Position numbers and translations under genes: made by a program. This document shows, piece after piece, positions 26,898 through 36,023 of a stretch of DNA of 64,000 bases. Source of the stretch: Stenomitos frigidus ULC18 (GTDB lineage Bacteria; Cyanobacteriota; Cyanobacteriia; Leptolyngbyales; Leptolyngbyaceae); contig NZ_PVWK01000160.1 of NCBI RefSeq assembly GCF_003003795.1, forward strand, positions 62,001 through 126,000, written 5' to 3'. Each line of letters starts with the position of its first letter. Positions within the stretch are counted from its first letter, which is position 1. The notes beneath the pieces are model-generated. The model saw only the letters and a program-made list of their open reading frames with translations. It was not told where the DNA came from and searched no databases.

Positions 26898-27305
26898 CCC
26901 AGGCTGCCTGTTCAACCTTTGCTGAACGCACCCCCCCACTTTTAGGAAAAATTCTCAAGAATTTTCGGGAATCTTATTGACAAGTGCTACTACAAAGCGT
27001 CAAAATTGCTTTCAGAAAAACTACTAAGAATAAATCTCAATAAGCCTTGCTTGGTTCAGGTCTTTAGCGATGAAACTAAAATGCCAGAACCTGGACGCAA
27101 GTCCAGTAGAGGTGAGTTTCAGCATCCATCGGCCAACGGCATTAATGTTGCTGAAACATTCCCTGCTCGACGTTCGCATAGATTTGTTTTCCATTCTCTG
27201 TCAATGAACCGTCTCGACACGCTCCCATTACAAACTCAAGTATTCCGTTTGATTGCTGATTGATTTCGTCTCTTGTTGAAATGTTGAAAATAGTTGGATC
27301 TAACC
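26898..27305 (+). other. Gene-free stretch between oxidase and lipoprotein genes
   Basis: About 410 bp. I see no supportable gene; the frame at 27006-27263 has no recognisable protein character. A run of C residues (26930-26938) follows the oxidase stop. AT-rich sequence near 26970-27030 could hold a promoter, but no clear elements are assigned. Confidence 0.5.
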
Positions 27306-28322
27306 ATGTCTCTTTTCCGGTTTTTTGCCTTGCTCTTTGCTTCTCTAAGTTTGACGGTGCTCATTTCATGTACTACACAACCACCTGACACGGCTTCTGC
27401 ACCGAGCAGTCCTACGCCTGCGCCAAGCAGTATGGCGATGGGCGGTATGACCCACAGCGGCAAGCCTAAGATCAACATCAACACTGCTATTTTGTCTGAG
27501 TTGGATAAGTTCGAAGCGCAATTGGGTGTACCCGCGTTATCCAACAAAATTCAGGCAAGTCGCCCCTACGGTAAGCCGGAAGAACTGGTGTCAAAGAATG
27601 TGGTAACTCAGGCGCAATTTGACCAAATCAAAGATATGGTGACGATCGAGGATGTTGTCCTCACCGGAGAAGCAAAAGATATTGACTACATGACCAAGCT
27701 GGGCTTGATGAAAGGGCATATGCTCGTGGCAAAGGAACTGCTGGATCTGCAAAAGCCCAATCAAGCAGAGCCACACATTGGGCATCCCGTTGAAGAGATT
27801 TATGCGGATGTTGAAGACCAACTCGCCGAGCGGAACGTCAAGGAATTCAAAACCACGTTAATCACCTTGCAAGATTTGGTGAAAGCTGGGGCAAAAGATC
27901 CCGCTAAAGTCAACAGCGAGTTTAAAACGTCGATGGAGGCAATTGATCGCGCGATCGCCACGCTACCCCCTGCGCAACGCCAGTCTCCTAACTTTGTGCT
28001 GCAAGTGATCAATGGGTTGTTGGATACAGCGAACTCGGAATATGGTGCCGCGATCGCCAACGGCAAGATTACCCAGGCGATCGAATATCAGGATTCCCGT
28101 GGCTTTGTGGCCTACGCCAATGAACTTTACAGCAGTGTTACGGCGCAAGTGGAGAAGCAAAGCCCTGAAACGCATAAAGGGATTCAACAGGCGATGGCTG
28201 AGCTCAAGCAAGTCTGGCCCGCAGCCCTGCCGCCCGCTGCTGCGGTCAAAACACCGACTCAAGTATCCCAACTGATTAAAACTGTCGAGATGGACACGCA
28301 AAAAGCAGTAAAGACCTCTTAA
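27306..28322 (+). CDS. Periplasmic HHH lipoprotein of an iron-uptake locus
   Basis: A 338-residue protein. The N-terminus is a lipoprotein signal with lipobox LTVLISC, followed by a Pro/Ser linker and an MAMGGMTHSG metal-like Met/His stretch. Residues about 55-115 resemble a ComEA-type helix-hairpin-helix (ININTAILSELDKFEAQLGV, PYGKPEELVSKNVV). The rest is helical with a HIGHPVEEIYADVEDQL segment. Placement before an FTR1 permease suggests the iron-binding periplasmic partner, analogous in role to EfeO. ATG 27306 rather than TTG 27294 gives a proper signal peptide. Confidence 0.75.
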   Translation: MSLFRFFALLFASLSLTVLISCTTQPPDTASAPSSPTPAPSSMAMGGMTHSGKPKININTAILSELDKFEAQLGVPALSNKIQASRPYGKPEELVSKNVVTQAQFDQIKDMVTIEDVVLTGEAKDIDYMTKLGLMKGHMLVAKELLDLQKPNQAEPHIGHPVEEIYADVEDQLAERNVKEFKTTLITLQDLVKAGAKDPAKVNSEFKTSMEAIDRAIATLPPAQRQSPNFVLQVINGLLDTANSEYGAAIANGKITQAIEYQDSRGFVAYANELYSSVTAQVEKQSPETHKGIQQAMAELKQVWPAALPPAAAVKTPTQVSQLIKTVEMDTQKAVKTS

Positions 28323-28454
28323 GCTTGTAAGTGTCTGCACGTTTGTGACAGGCAGGGGCTAGAACACACGAAACACTGCGGCGATTGCCGAGAAAGATGT
28401 TACCCCTGTGGGGATGCATGGTCGTGCATCCCTAGGTAAGGTAGAAAAAAACGG

Positions 28455-28492
28455 TGTCATTTGTTTTCTAGAATGTCAGTTGTTTTCTAGAA
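28455..28492 (+). repeat. Two tandem 19-bp repeats upstream of FTR1
   Basis: Two consecutive copies of TGTCAtTTGTTTTCTAGAA (28455-28473 and 28474-28492), differing at one base, sit 50 bp before the FTR1 start. Tandem sites of this kind could bind a regulator. No known operator is recognised. Confidence 0.6.
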
Positions 28493-28542
28493 ACTGCCCT
28501 AGCCCCCGACCGCTTCATTGCAATCCTTTCAAGCGTTGCCTT

Positions 28543-29499
28543 ATGGACTTTAGCTCTGCCTTACCAACCTTTATCATTACCCTGCGCGAAGGGGTAGAAG
28601 CTGCTCTTGTGGTTGGCATTGTGCTCGCCTACCTCAAAAAAGCAAAACAGTCGCACCTCAATGCGTGGGTCTATGGTGGCATCGCCGGTGGACTGGTCGT
28701 GAGTGCACTGGTGGGCATCCTCTTTGGCTTTGTGATTCAGTCTCTAGGGTCGTCTAACCAAAAATATGCGCCGGTCTTCGAGCCATTGCTAGAAGGGGTG
28801 TTTAGTGTCGCAGCGATCGTCATGCTGAGCTGGATGCTGGTGTGGATGACCCAACAGGCACGCCTGCTTAAAGGGCAGGTCGAAGGCGCGATCGGCGCCA
28901 CGCTGAAAGGCGACAATGCAGCCGGGTGGGGCATTTTTGGACTGATCTTTTTCGCGGTGCTGCGAGAAGGCTTTGAGACGGTTCTGTTCATCGCAGCGAA
29001 GTTTCAACAGGGATTGGTGCCTGCATTGGGAGCCACCGCAGGTATTGTCAGCGCAATCGCGATCGGCTTCCTGCTCTTTCGCTGGGGCGTCAAGATCAAC
29101 CTCCGCGCCTTTTTCCTGGTCATGGGCATTTTTCTGCTGCTGATTGTGGGAGGGTTGGTTGTTTCTGCTCTGGGGCATTTTGATACAGCGATTAGTACCC
29201 TTGCCCAGATGGATCGTCAGTCTGAAGGGCTCTGCTTTTACTACGAACGGTTTACCAAGTTTCCGTCTTGCGTACTAGGGCCCATGGTCTGGAATACCAG
29301 CAAAGTCTTGCCTGACCATCAGTTTCCGGGCGTGATTTTACATACGCTGTTTGGCTATGAAGATAAGCTCTATGTGGTGCAGGCAGTGAGTTACGTACTG
29401 TTCCTTCTGATCATCGGCGGGGTTTATTTGAAAAGCGTGATGGGTTGGAAACTAAACTCCACCAAAGCCATCAATGCCGAAACATCGGTAGGGAAATAA
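28543..29499 (+). CDS. FTR1-family high-affinity iron permease
   Basis: A 318-residue polytopic permease. Both REGxE iron motifs are present: LREGVEAALVVG in the first helix and LREGFETVLFI in the fourth. About seven hydrophobic segments match the family, and a long loop (QSEGLCFYYERFTKFPSC) with two Cys occurs before the last helix. FTR1 moves Fe3+ generated by a ferroxidase, here probably the upstream multicopper oxidase. The ATG at 28543 follows tandem 19-bp repeats; the longer upstream frame from 28408 lacks membrane character. Confidence 0.93.
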   Translation: MDFSSALPTFIITLREGVEAALVVGIVLAYLKKAKQSHLNAWVYGGIAGGLVVSALVGILFGFVIQSLGSSNQKYAPVFEPLLEGVFSVAAIVMLSWMLVWMTQQARLLKGQVEGAIGATLKGDNAAGWGIFGLIFFAVLREGFETVLFIAAKFQQGLVPALGATAGIVSAIAIGFLLFRWGVKINLRAFFLVMGIFLLLIVGGLVVSALGHFDTAISTLAQMDRQSEGLCFYYERFTKFPSCVLGPMVWNTSKVLPDHQFPGVILHTLFGYEDKLYVVQAVSYVLFLLIIGGVYLKSVMGWKLNSTKAINAETSVGK

Positions 29500-29510
29500 C
29501 AGTTCCATCG

Positions 29511-29538
29511 GTAGGGACGTTACATGTAACGTCCCTAC
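29511..29538. terminator. Perfect 28-bp palindrome between convergent genes
   Basis: A fully self-complementary sequence with arms gtagggacgttaca / tgtaacgtccctac, 11 bp past the FTR1 stop and 12 bp before the stop of the flavoprotein gene. It probably serves as a bidirectional terminator. Similar palindromes are dispersed in cyanobacterial genomes. Confidence 0.6.
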
Positions 29539-29549
29539 GAAGGGTTGGT

Positions 29550-30905
29550 CTAGTCTTCTACCAACAGACGTGCCAGGCTAGGCAACGCTTCGCCGTAGGT
29601 GGGGTGAATGTGCACGGACTGTTCTAGCAACTGCCAGGTTGCTCCCGCTTCCATCAAAGACAGAAAGACGTGTACTAGCTCTGCCGTTTCGTAGCCGACT
29701 AGCGTTGCACCCAAAATTTTATCGGTGTCGGTGTCGATGACCATACGGTAAAAGCCTAATTCGTGTCCCCATTCGATCGCCCGTGCGATCTGACTCATGG
29801 GGAGTACAACACTACGAGCATTCATTCCCTTTTTCTGAGCTTGCTCCAACGTCATACCCACTCGTCCTACCTGGGGCTCGGTATAGACAGCATACCCAAG
29901 GACGCGATCGTGGCGGTTGCGCTGTTCACCCTTGAGAATCGCTTTGAGACGACGGTAATCTTCCCAGGAAACATGCGTGAAGGCAGGCTGTTTGGCAGCG
30001 TCGCCGATCGCATAAACACCCGAACAGGTGGTGTGGAACTGGTCGTCAATTTTGATAAAGCCTTTGTCGTCTAGCTCAATGCCGCTGGCCGCTACGTTCA
30101 GCGCACCTGTATTCGGTTTGCGTCCAATCACCACCAGCAATGCGTCTCCCTGAAGTTGGTCACCATTGCTTAAAGACAGGGTAAACACGTTGTTCTCATA
30201 GGCAACCCGCTCGGCATTAACGCCGAAGTGAAGCTGGATGCCATCTTGCTTGAACGCTTCCGCTAACGTCTCGCTCACATCGGACTCTTCTTGCCCCAGC
30301 ACGCGATCGCCTCGCACAATCAGATGCGTTTCACTGCCCAACCGTGCCAGTCCCTGCCCCAATTCCAGACCGATGTAGCCTGCTCCCAGAACTAACAACC
30401 GAGATGGTAGGGTTTTTAGATCAAAAAAGTTTCGGTTGGTGAGGTAGGGAGTGCCCGCCAGACCAGGCAGATCAGGAACCAACGACGATGTGCCTGTATT
30501 GATGACGACGAGAGGCGCTTGAATAGTGACATCACCGCCTTTCACCGTGCGTTCATCCACAAACGATGCTTCGGCACAAATAACCCGAACGCCAGCACTT
30601 TCCAGACGCTTGTGAACCCCTTGATTGAAGCGATCGCGTATCCCTCGTACACGCTCCATCACGGCTGGGAAATCGACGTTGACCTGAGTATGAATGCCAA
30701 GTTTTTCGGTCTGACGCGCCCGTCCGGCGCCATGCGCTGCTGCCAGAAACGCCTTTGACGGTGTGCAGCCATAGTTGATGCAGCTACCGCCCAAAGCATC
30801 TCGTTCAAACACGACAACCTTGCGGCCTTCTTTGGCATAATCAGCCGCTAGTGGCACGCCACCCTGACCGCTCCCAATGATCATGACATCTGCTGTTTCT
30901 ACCAC
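29550..30905 (-). CDS. Mercuric-reductase-like FAD disulfide oxidoreductase
   Basis: A 451-residue flavoprotein from the group I pyridine-nucleotide disulfide family. FAD motif VMIIGSGQGGVPLA, redox pair in GGSCINYGCTPSK, NAD(P) motif VLGAGYIGLELG, and C-terminal HIHPTYGEALP with the His-Glu pair. It lacks the N-terminal HMA domain and terminal Cys pair of true MerA, so the substrate may be another disulfide or metal. Start is the GTG at 30905, preceded by AAGGAGG; the frame extends upstream but those residues lack family similarity. Convergent with FTR1. Confidence 0.87.
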   Translation of the reverse strand: MVETADVMIIGSGQGGVPLAADYAKEGRKVVVFERDALGGSCINYGCTPSKAFLAAAHGAGRARQTEKLGIHTQVNVDFPAVMERVRGIRDRFNQGVHKRLESAGVRVICAEASFVDERTVKGGDVTIQAPLVVINTGTSSLVPDLPGLAGTPYLTNRNFFDLKTLPSRLLVLGAGYIGLELGQGLARLGSETHLIVRGDRVLGQEESDVSETLAEAFKQDGIQLHFGVNAERVAYENNVFTLSLSNGDQLQGDALLVVIGRKPNTGALNVAASGIELDDKGFIKIDDQFHTTCSGVYAIGDAAKQPAFTHVSWEDYRRLKAILKGEQRNRHDRVLGYAVYTEPQVGRVGMTLEQAQKKGMNARSVVLPMSQIARAIEWGHELGFYRMVIDTDTDKILGATLVGYETAELVHVFLSLMEAGATWQLLEQSVHIHPTYGEALPSLARLLVED

Positions 30906-31098
30906 TGACTCGCCTCCTTGAAACCATCGCTGTATGAAATGCTTACACTTTAAGCTAAAGCTTGCTTGAGAGCAGGCTGAGTAAGGGATTAATGCAGATG
31001 TGGCTCGTACTCGTGCCATTTTCTGGGTCGGGACATGGTAGTGCCATGGCCCGATCGAATCCTAAATTTACAGGTTATTTAAGTCACGACCCTTAGCG

Positions 31099-31605
31099 TT
31101 AGCGCAAATCGATTTTTTCATGTGCAGCAGGGTTCGCTTTTTCGCCTGTAACGACTGATGTCGCAAACCCGATCGCTTTAGCCACCCAACCTGCGGGAGC
31201 ATCCCAATATTCTGCCTTCTCCGTGCTGATCTTAAGTAAGGCAATATCGGGTTCATCAACGCCTTGAGGGAACCAGGCTTTCAGGTCAGGTTTCCATAAC
31301 TCTTGAATTTTGTTGCGATCGGTGACCAGTGCGCCTCTACCGGATAACGAGACGTATTGCTGTTTATCGGGTGCGGCAAAGCTGACGTTGACGCGATCGT
31401 GGTGCTCGATTTCCACCACTTTATGATCCTTGCCATAGGTGAAGAACCACAGGCTGCCATCGGCCTCAATTTGTCCATTGGTTGACATCGGACGACTGCG
31501 GAGATTGCCATCATCATCGATCGTCGTCAACATGCAAAAGTAAATGTCCTTCATTAACTCGCGTAGCTTTTGCACGGCTTGCGCTTGATCGGTTGCAGTT
31601 CCCAT
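31099..31605 (-). CDS. Pyridoxamine-5'-phosphate-oxidase-fold general stress protein
   Basis: A 168-residue protein of the GSP26/PPOX-like flavin-binding family. The conserved core LMKDIYFCMLTTIDDDGNLRSRPMS and LWFFTYGKDHKVVEIEHHDRVNVSF matches, and the C-terminal EYWDAP/GWVAKAIGFATSVVTG is typical of cyanobacterial and Proteobacterial members. These bind FMN or F420; substrate is unknown. It is transcribed in the same direction as the flavoprotein gene, but about 190 bp apart. Confidence 0.88.
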   Translation of the reverse strand: MGTATDQAQAVQKLRELMKDIYFCMLTTIDDDGNLRSRPMSTNGQIEADGSLWFFTYGKDHKVVEIEHHDRVNVSFAAPDKQQYVSLSGRGALVTDRNKIQELWKPDLKAWFPQGVDEPDIALLKISTEKAEYWDAPAGWVAKAIGFATSVVTGEKANPAAHEKIDLR

Positions 31606-31751
31606 CTGTTGTACCTCGCTTGTGTCATCTAAATCGATGCTACGCAGGATGAGGGGATGGATCGTCTTTCCAGAGAATGGTCTTTGTGGATTGAGTGCGA
31701 TCGCTCCATGTACAGCCCATACACAGCATATGATTTGGCTCGGAGTATTTT

Positions 31752-32687
31752 CTATAATCCTGTCACACGCACTCCGACAAACTCACATACTCCTGTCCAA
31801 GCTATTTTCTTCTTGTCTGTAACTGGATCGATGTACCAAGCTTGACCCCATTGGTAGTTGCAATCCCAATCCTTCGTTACATAGTCACCTTTTTGAAAGT
31901 CTACATTTTTTCGTACAGGCCATATTTTTGTCATTTCTGTACCAGGAGATGTGTAATACAAAATTATCCCCTTAACTTCTTCATATTCTTCCACACAGTC
32001 TTCATCCTTATAAATGGGTATACCTGGATGATTGACGGTAATTACTTCTACTGGTACTTGACGAAGAGTTTTTAGTAGCTGAAGACCTATATCAAGCACC
32101 TTGAAAATAGTACTATGACTTATTTCCACTGATTCGTGAATTATTTTATTACGAACATCTCTAAACTGATCTAAAGATTCTACTGTATGAGGAGGCAATA
32201 TGTTTTTGCTAGCCATAAGGCGAATCAGTTGCCTTGGAGAACTCCTTTGATTAGATCTCAATACGGCAGTTGAAACAGCCAAGACTTTCAATTCCTTCTC
32301 AAGTGTTTGAGATAGCTTAAGTAGTGCCGCCAGAGGCTCAGTAGCAGACAGATCAACGATTTTGTCAATGGCTGCGTCTTGTGTTCCATCTAATGGGTTA
32401 GAAGCTACAACGTCTATTGATTCTAACCGATTTTTGTTTGGATCAGATTCTGACAAATAAGTCGCAGAACTAGATTGTAAAGATTCTCGCTCAGCTTTCT
32501 CGACAGTCTCACGAAGTTGTTCAACGTTAGATTCAAGTTCGACTTCTTGTCCAAGAAGCTTGCCTTTCTTAAGTCGAGTTAACAAGATACGAATCTCAGG
32601 ACGAAATTTAAGAGCAATTATCAATACAACAATTGGCCAAAGAAGGTTTGCTAACGCTCCTATTAATTCACTGACGAGCTTAATCAT
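31752..32687 (-). CDS. Membrane-anchored protein with HEPN-like (DUF4145-type) motif
   Basis: A 311-residue protein. Residues about 10-30 form one membrane helix (LANLLWPIVVLIIALKF), then a coiled, acidic linker (VEQLRETVEKAERES). The central helical domain contains LDQFRDVRNKIIHE, which fits the HEPN R(x4)H nuclease motif as RNKIIH. The C-terminal domain (DVVTVNHPGIPIYKD-type stretch through DYVTKDWDCNYQWGQAWY) is unrecognised. The gene is AT-richer than its neighbours, suggesting horizontal acquisition. It may be a conflict or RNA-cleaving protein; unproven. Confidence 0.6.
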   Translation of the reverse strand: MIKLVSELIGALANLLWPIVVLIIALKFRPEIRILLTRLKKGKLLGQEVELESNVEQLRETVEKAERESLQSSSATYLSESDPNKNRLESIDVVASNPLDGTQDAAIDKIVDLSATEPLAALLKLSQTLEKELKVLAVSTAVLRSNQRSSPRQLIRLMASKNILPPHTVESLDQFRDVRNKIIHESVEISHSTIFKVLDIGLQLLKTLRQVPVEVITVNHPGIPIYKDEDCVEEYEEVKGIILYYTSPGTEMTKIWPVRKNVDFQKGDYVTKDWDCNYQWGQAWYIDPVTDKKKIAWTGVCEFVGVRVTGL

Positions 32688-33157
32688 TTGAAGCCATTGA
32701 CGTTATTTTGATGAGTGATGCAAGAGCAAAGTAGCTTAATTCTGCATCAATGCTAGCACTTCAATCTTAACTTTGTAGGGTGTGTTAGGCATTGCTGTAA
32801 CGCACCATTAATAGCAATTTTGTGCGATGCGCTAACGCTAACAGCACCCCACAAAGTTATCCACAGCTTTTTTTGGCTCTATTTAAAAGTAGGAGATTAT
32901 TCAGGCTTTCCTCGTGTAATTTAAGCGATTGCTCGACAAGATTACTCACCTGACTGCCTGACACATCTCTGCGCTTGGCGGTTGAAACCGCAGCTACAGG
33001 AGCAAAACCTGCCTCCGCAGGTTCTCAACCCCTTGTTGATGCTAGTCCGCGGAGGCGGACTTCGTTGTTGTAGGCGCAATTTTAATCGCCAGCCCCAAGC
33101 CATAGTAGACGGAGGTTTGAGGCACTTATGTCAGGCAGTCAGGATTACTCACTCCTG
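32688..33157. other. Gene-free stretch with dispersed cyanobacterial repeats
   Basis: About 470 bp with no gene. It contains gtagggtgtgttaggcat and gtaacgcacc near 32775-32810, and ggcggttgaaaccgcagcta at about 32976-33000, both familiar intergenic repeat types in cyanobacteria, plus a ccgcggaggcgg inverted element near 33048. These can form hairpins. Confidence 0.55.
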
Positions 33158-35428
33158 TCAGCGAACAACTTTACTCATGTAGGTGCCCCAAATTTGAGCC
33201 GCTTCACCACTACTGCCCGAAGTCGGTGAATTATTATCGTTTCCCAACCAGATACCAGTTACTAACCCGTTGGGAATATAGCCAATAAACCAGAGATCTA
33301 CGTTGTCATTGGTGGTACCTGTTTTGCCCGCTTCGCCTTGCCCGATCGCGGCGGCTCGTCCAGTGCCACCACTCACCACACCACGTAGCAGCGTTGTCAT
33401 CATGTCTGCCACTTCGGGTTTCAGCACAGGCTGATTTAGGCGAGGGTCGCGATCGGCACTGTAGATGACCCGACAGGTCTTCAAGTCCTTTGGGTTTTTG
33501 CAGTCACCGCCATCCAACACCTGGCGAATGGCGCGGGGTGGATTACTGATCCCACCGTTTGCAAAAATGCTGAAGGCACCCGTCATCTCTAGAGGCGTGA
33601 CTTCGCTTTGACCAATCACCAGCCCCGGTGCGGCTTTCAGCGTTGAGGAAAGGCCCATACGTTGAGCCGTACGAATCACGTTGTTCAAGCCCACTTCTTG
33701 AGCAATCCGCAGCGCGATCACGTTCTCCGATTGCGCAATACCCGTGTACATATCCAGACTGCCACCACCCGATCGACAGCCTGCGAAGTACTGCCCGTCC
33801 CAGTTGAGCGGGGCACACGAGTAGGCGTTGCCCGGTGAGATGCCTTGCTCGATCGCCGTCGTGTAGGTAAACACCTTAAACGTCGAGCCGGGTTGCCGCA
33901 TGGCCTGAGACGCCCGATTGAACTGGCTTTTCTTGTAATCGACGCCACCTACCAGAGCCAGCAGTTCGCCTGTTTTGGCATCCATCGTGACGATCGCCCC
34001 TTGCGAAAAGCCAGCGCTAGTGCCAGCACTGCTCACCGCATCACGCAGGGTCGCCTCTGCTTTGGACTGCATTTGCGGATCGAGGCCAGTCTTGATAATG
34101 AAGTTGCCCTCTTCCGCCAGATCTGCACCCAAGAGCTGCTGGAGTTCGGTGAAGACGTAGCTGTAGTAGTAAGGCGCGATGACATTATCCAGCTCTGCTT
34201 TGGCTTTGGGATTCACGTCAACGCGCGATCGCCGTGCCCGTTGAATGTCATCAGCACTCGCCATATTTAGCGTTGCCATGCGATCGAGCACCCGATTACG
34301 CAGCTCGATCGCCTTGTCATAATTTCGCACCGGGTTAAAGCTGTTAGGCGCAGGCAAAATACCCACCAGCGTTGCCGCTTCCGAGAGCGTTAAATCTTTA
34401 GCCGATTTATTCAAATACAGTTGAGCCGCATCTTCAAAGCCATACGCCTCATTGCCCAAATACACCCGATTCAGGTAGGTGAGCATCAAAAAGTCCTTGC
34501 TGTAGACCGTTTCCAGCTTCAGAGCCACCGCCGCTTCGCGCAGTTTGCGTCCGGCCGAATCTTCCGTGCCCACGTATTGACGCAGCAGGCTCCGAGCAAG
34601 CTGCTGCGTCAGCGTACTACCACCCTCCCGAATGCCACCGCCCCGGATGTTAGTCACCACCGCTCGCAGAGTGCCGATCGGGTCAACGCCGAAATGCCAG
34701 TAATAGCGAGAATCTTCAGACGCGATCGCAGCCTTTGCTAGATACGGCGAAAAATCGGACAGGTTCTTGAACTCAGTATGGGTGCGGTTAGTCACTGGGC
34801 TGAGTGGCGTTTGCTCGTCACGTGCATAGACGACAAACGGCCCCTGCACCGAAGCAGGCAACGGCTGCACCGAGAACTTCTGCCACTCAATCAGCACACC
34901 GACAACAGCCAGTGCCGTCACGCCGCCAAGGCCATACATGCCATAGCGAACGGCTTTCACATACCAGGGGGGCGGATCGATAAATTGAATGCGCACCGCC
35001 GCTGCCAGTTCCGGTGGTCCCAAGGTGTAGACGGCATTGTGCCGCAGTTGGGTCGCTTTTACCCGTCGCTTGCCGCGATAAATGCCGTTGGTCGAGTTTT
35101 CGTCTTTGAGAAAGAACGGTGGGCGAAAGAGCGCTCCCAGGAAACTCGATCGCTGGCTGTCGCGGTTCAGTGAGAGATGCACCTGGCTGACAACCGGATT
35201 GCGCACCACAATGTCGCAGGTTCTAGAACTACGCCCCAACACATAGCGATCGCCCAACAGCGGATACACATCAGCCTGATCGGCTCCCGCATCCTGTACC
35301 CGTAGCTCTGGGACACGCGCATTCGCCTTCAGTTTCAGCTTCGAAAAATTAATCTTCGCCTGAACAGTTTGCACTGCCTGGGTAATGGCACCAACAAGCG
35401 TTTGCGATCGACGGGGGGGCTGGGTCAT
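33158..35428 (-). CDS. Class A penicillin-binding protein with FHA domain
   Basis: A 756-residue bifunctional peptidoglycan synthase. Residues about 50-130 form a forkhead-associated domain (YVLGRSSRTCDIVV, VSQVHLSLNRD, ENSTNGIYRGK) that binds phosphothreonine. A membrane helix follows (163-183). The glycosyltransferase domain has ASEDSRYYWHFGVDPIG and GGSTLTQQLARSLL. The transpeptidase domain has the SxxK motif GSTFKVFTYTT, then SEN and KTGTTN. FHA-PBP fusions are a cyanobacterial trait linking wall synthesis to Ser/Thr kinases. The protein is complete. Confidence 0.95.
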   Translation of the reverse strand: MTQPPRRSQTLVGAITQAVQTVQAKINFSKLKLKANARVPELRVQDAGADQADVYPLLGDRYVLGRSSRTCDIVVRNPVVSQVHLSLNRDSQRSSFLGALFRPPFFLKDENSTNGIYRGKRRVKATQLRHNAVYTLGPPELAAAVRIQFIDPPPWYVKAVRYGMYGLGGVTALAVVGVLIEWQKFSVQPLPASVQGPFVVYARDEQTPLSPVTNRTHTEFKNLSDFSPYLAKAAIASEDSRYYWHFGVDPIGTLRAVVTNIRGGGIREGGSTLTQQLARSLLRQYVGTEDSAGRKLREAAVALKLETVYSKDFLMLTYLNRVYLGNEAYGFEDAAQLYLNKSAKDLTLSEAATLVGILPAPNSFNPVRNYDKAIELRNRVLDRMATLNMASADDIQRARRSRVDVNPKAKAELDNVIAPYYYSYVFTELQQLLGADLAEEGNFIIKTGLDPQMQSKAEATLRDAVSSAGTSAGFSQGAIVTMDAKTGELLALVGGVDYKKSQFNRASQAMRQPGSTFKVFTYTTAIEQGISPGNAYSCAPLNWDGQYFAGCRSGGGSLDMYTGIAQSENVIALRIAQEVGLNNVIRTAQRMGLSSTLKAAPGLVIGQSEVTPLEMTGAFSIFANGGISNPPRAIRQVLDGGDCKNPKDLKTCRVIYSADRDPRLNQPVLKPEVADMMTTLLRGVVSGGTGRAAAIGQGEAGKTGTTNDNVDLWFIGYIPNGLVTGIWLGNDNNSPTSGSSGEAAQIWGTYMSKVVR

Positions 35429-35551
35429 GAGTCGTCCAATTCAAGAAGTGCCGAGATCAGCATCACAGTCTGATCACTGTGTTCCAGTCTGCTTCAGCCT
35501 TATTCTAAACAACCGCAGCGGTCATGAATCATACTTGTGTGGCATCGGCTT

Positions 35552-35858
35552 TCAGCGGTCAGCGGTCAGCTTTCTTTTTGACTCATGCCCATAAAGCCTA
35601 GTGGCTGGCAACTCTTTCTGCACACGCCCTTACCCGCCTTGCAATGAATTGCGGGCTGATAGGCGAGTCCATTTAAATGGACTCAAAAAGTAACAGAGTG
35701 AGCCATGCAGCCAGTTAAAACTGACTTTCGCTTATGAGCCAGGAAATTAATTTCCTGGTGGAGCCGCAACGAAGTGATTAGCTCGAATTCAGGTATCAGC
35801 CATTAGCTATCAGCTTTCCTCCTGGCTGACCGCTGACCGCTGGCGGCTGACTGCTCAG
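35552..35858. repeat. STRR tracts and a cluster of perfect palindromes
   Basis: This gene-free region (35429-36023) holds a GCGGTCA tract at 35552-35572 and a GCTGACC tract at 35824-35858. Between them are palindromes: a 20-bp one at 35665-35684 (gagtccattt and its complement), a 12-bp one at 35712-35723, and a 20-bp one at 35739-35758 (ccaggaaatt and its complement), spaced 27 and 15 bp apart. Non-coding. Confidence 0.75.
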
Positions 35859-35951
35859 ATTTGCTTGCTCAAGGGATAGATCATTGGCAGCTTAAGTTAT
35901 AAACTTAAAACTATAAGCAATAGGTATAGTTGCTTACTGTTTGTAATTTGT

Positions 35952-35957
35952 ATAATC
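35952..35957 (+). promoter_or_regulatory. Probable -10 box of the transketolase gene
   Basis: TATAAT lies 67 bp before the tkt start, in an AT-rich stretch, with ttgctt ending 15 bases upstream as a possible weak -35. The spacing is short, so only the -10 element is called. Confidence 0.4.
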
Positions 35958-36023
35958 GTTGACAACAATCACTCATCCTTGCATCTGCCCACACCCAACG
36001 CCCTTATTTAACTAGAAGAAGTC

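Noticed and set aside
29550-30905. True mercuric reductase (MerA)
   Set aside because: No N-terminal HMA domain or C-terminal Cys pair, and no mer operon genes nearby.
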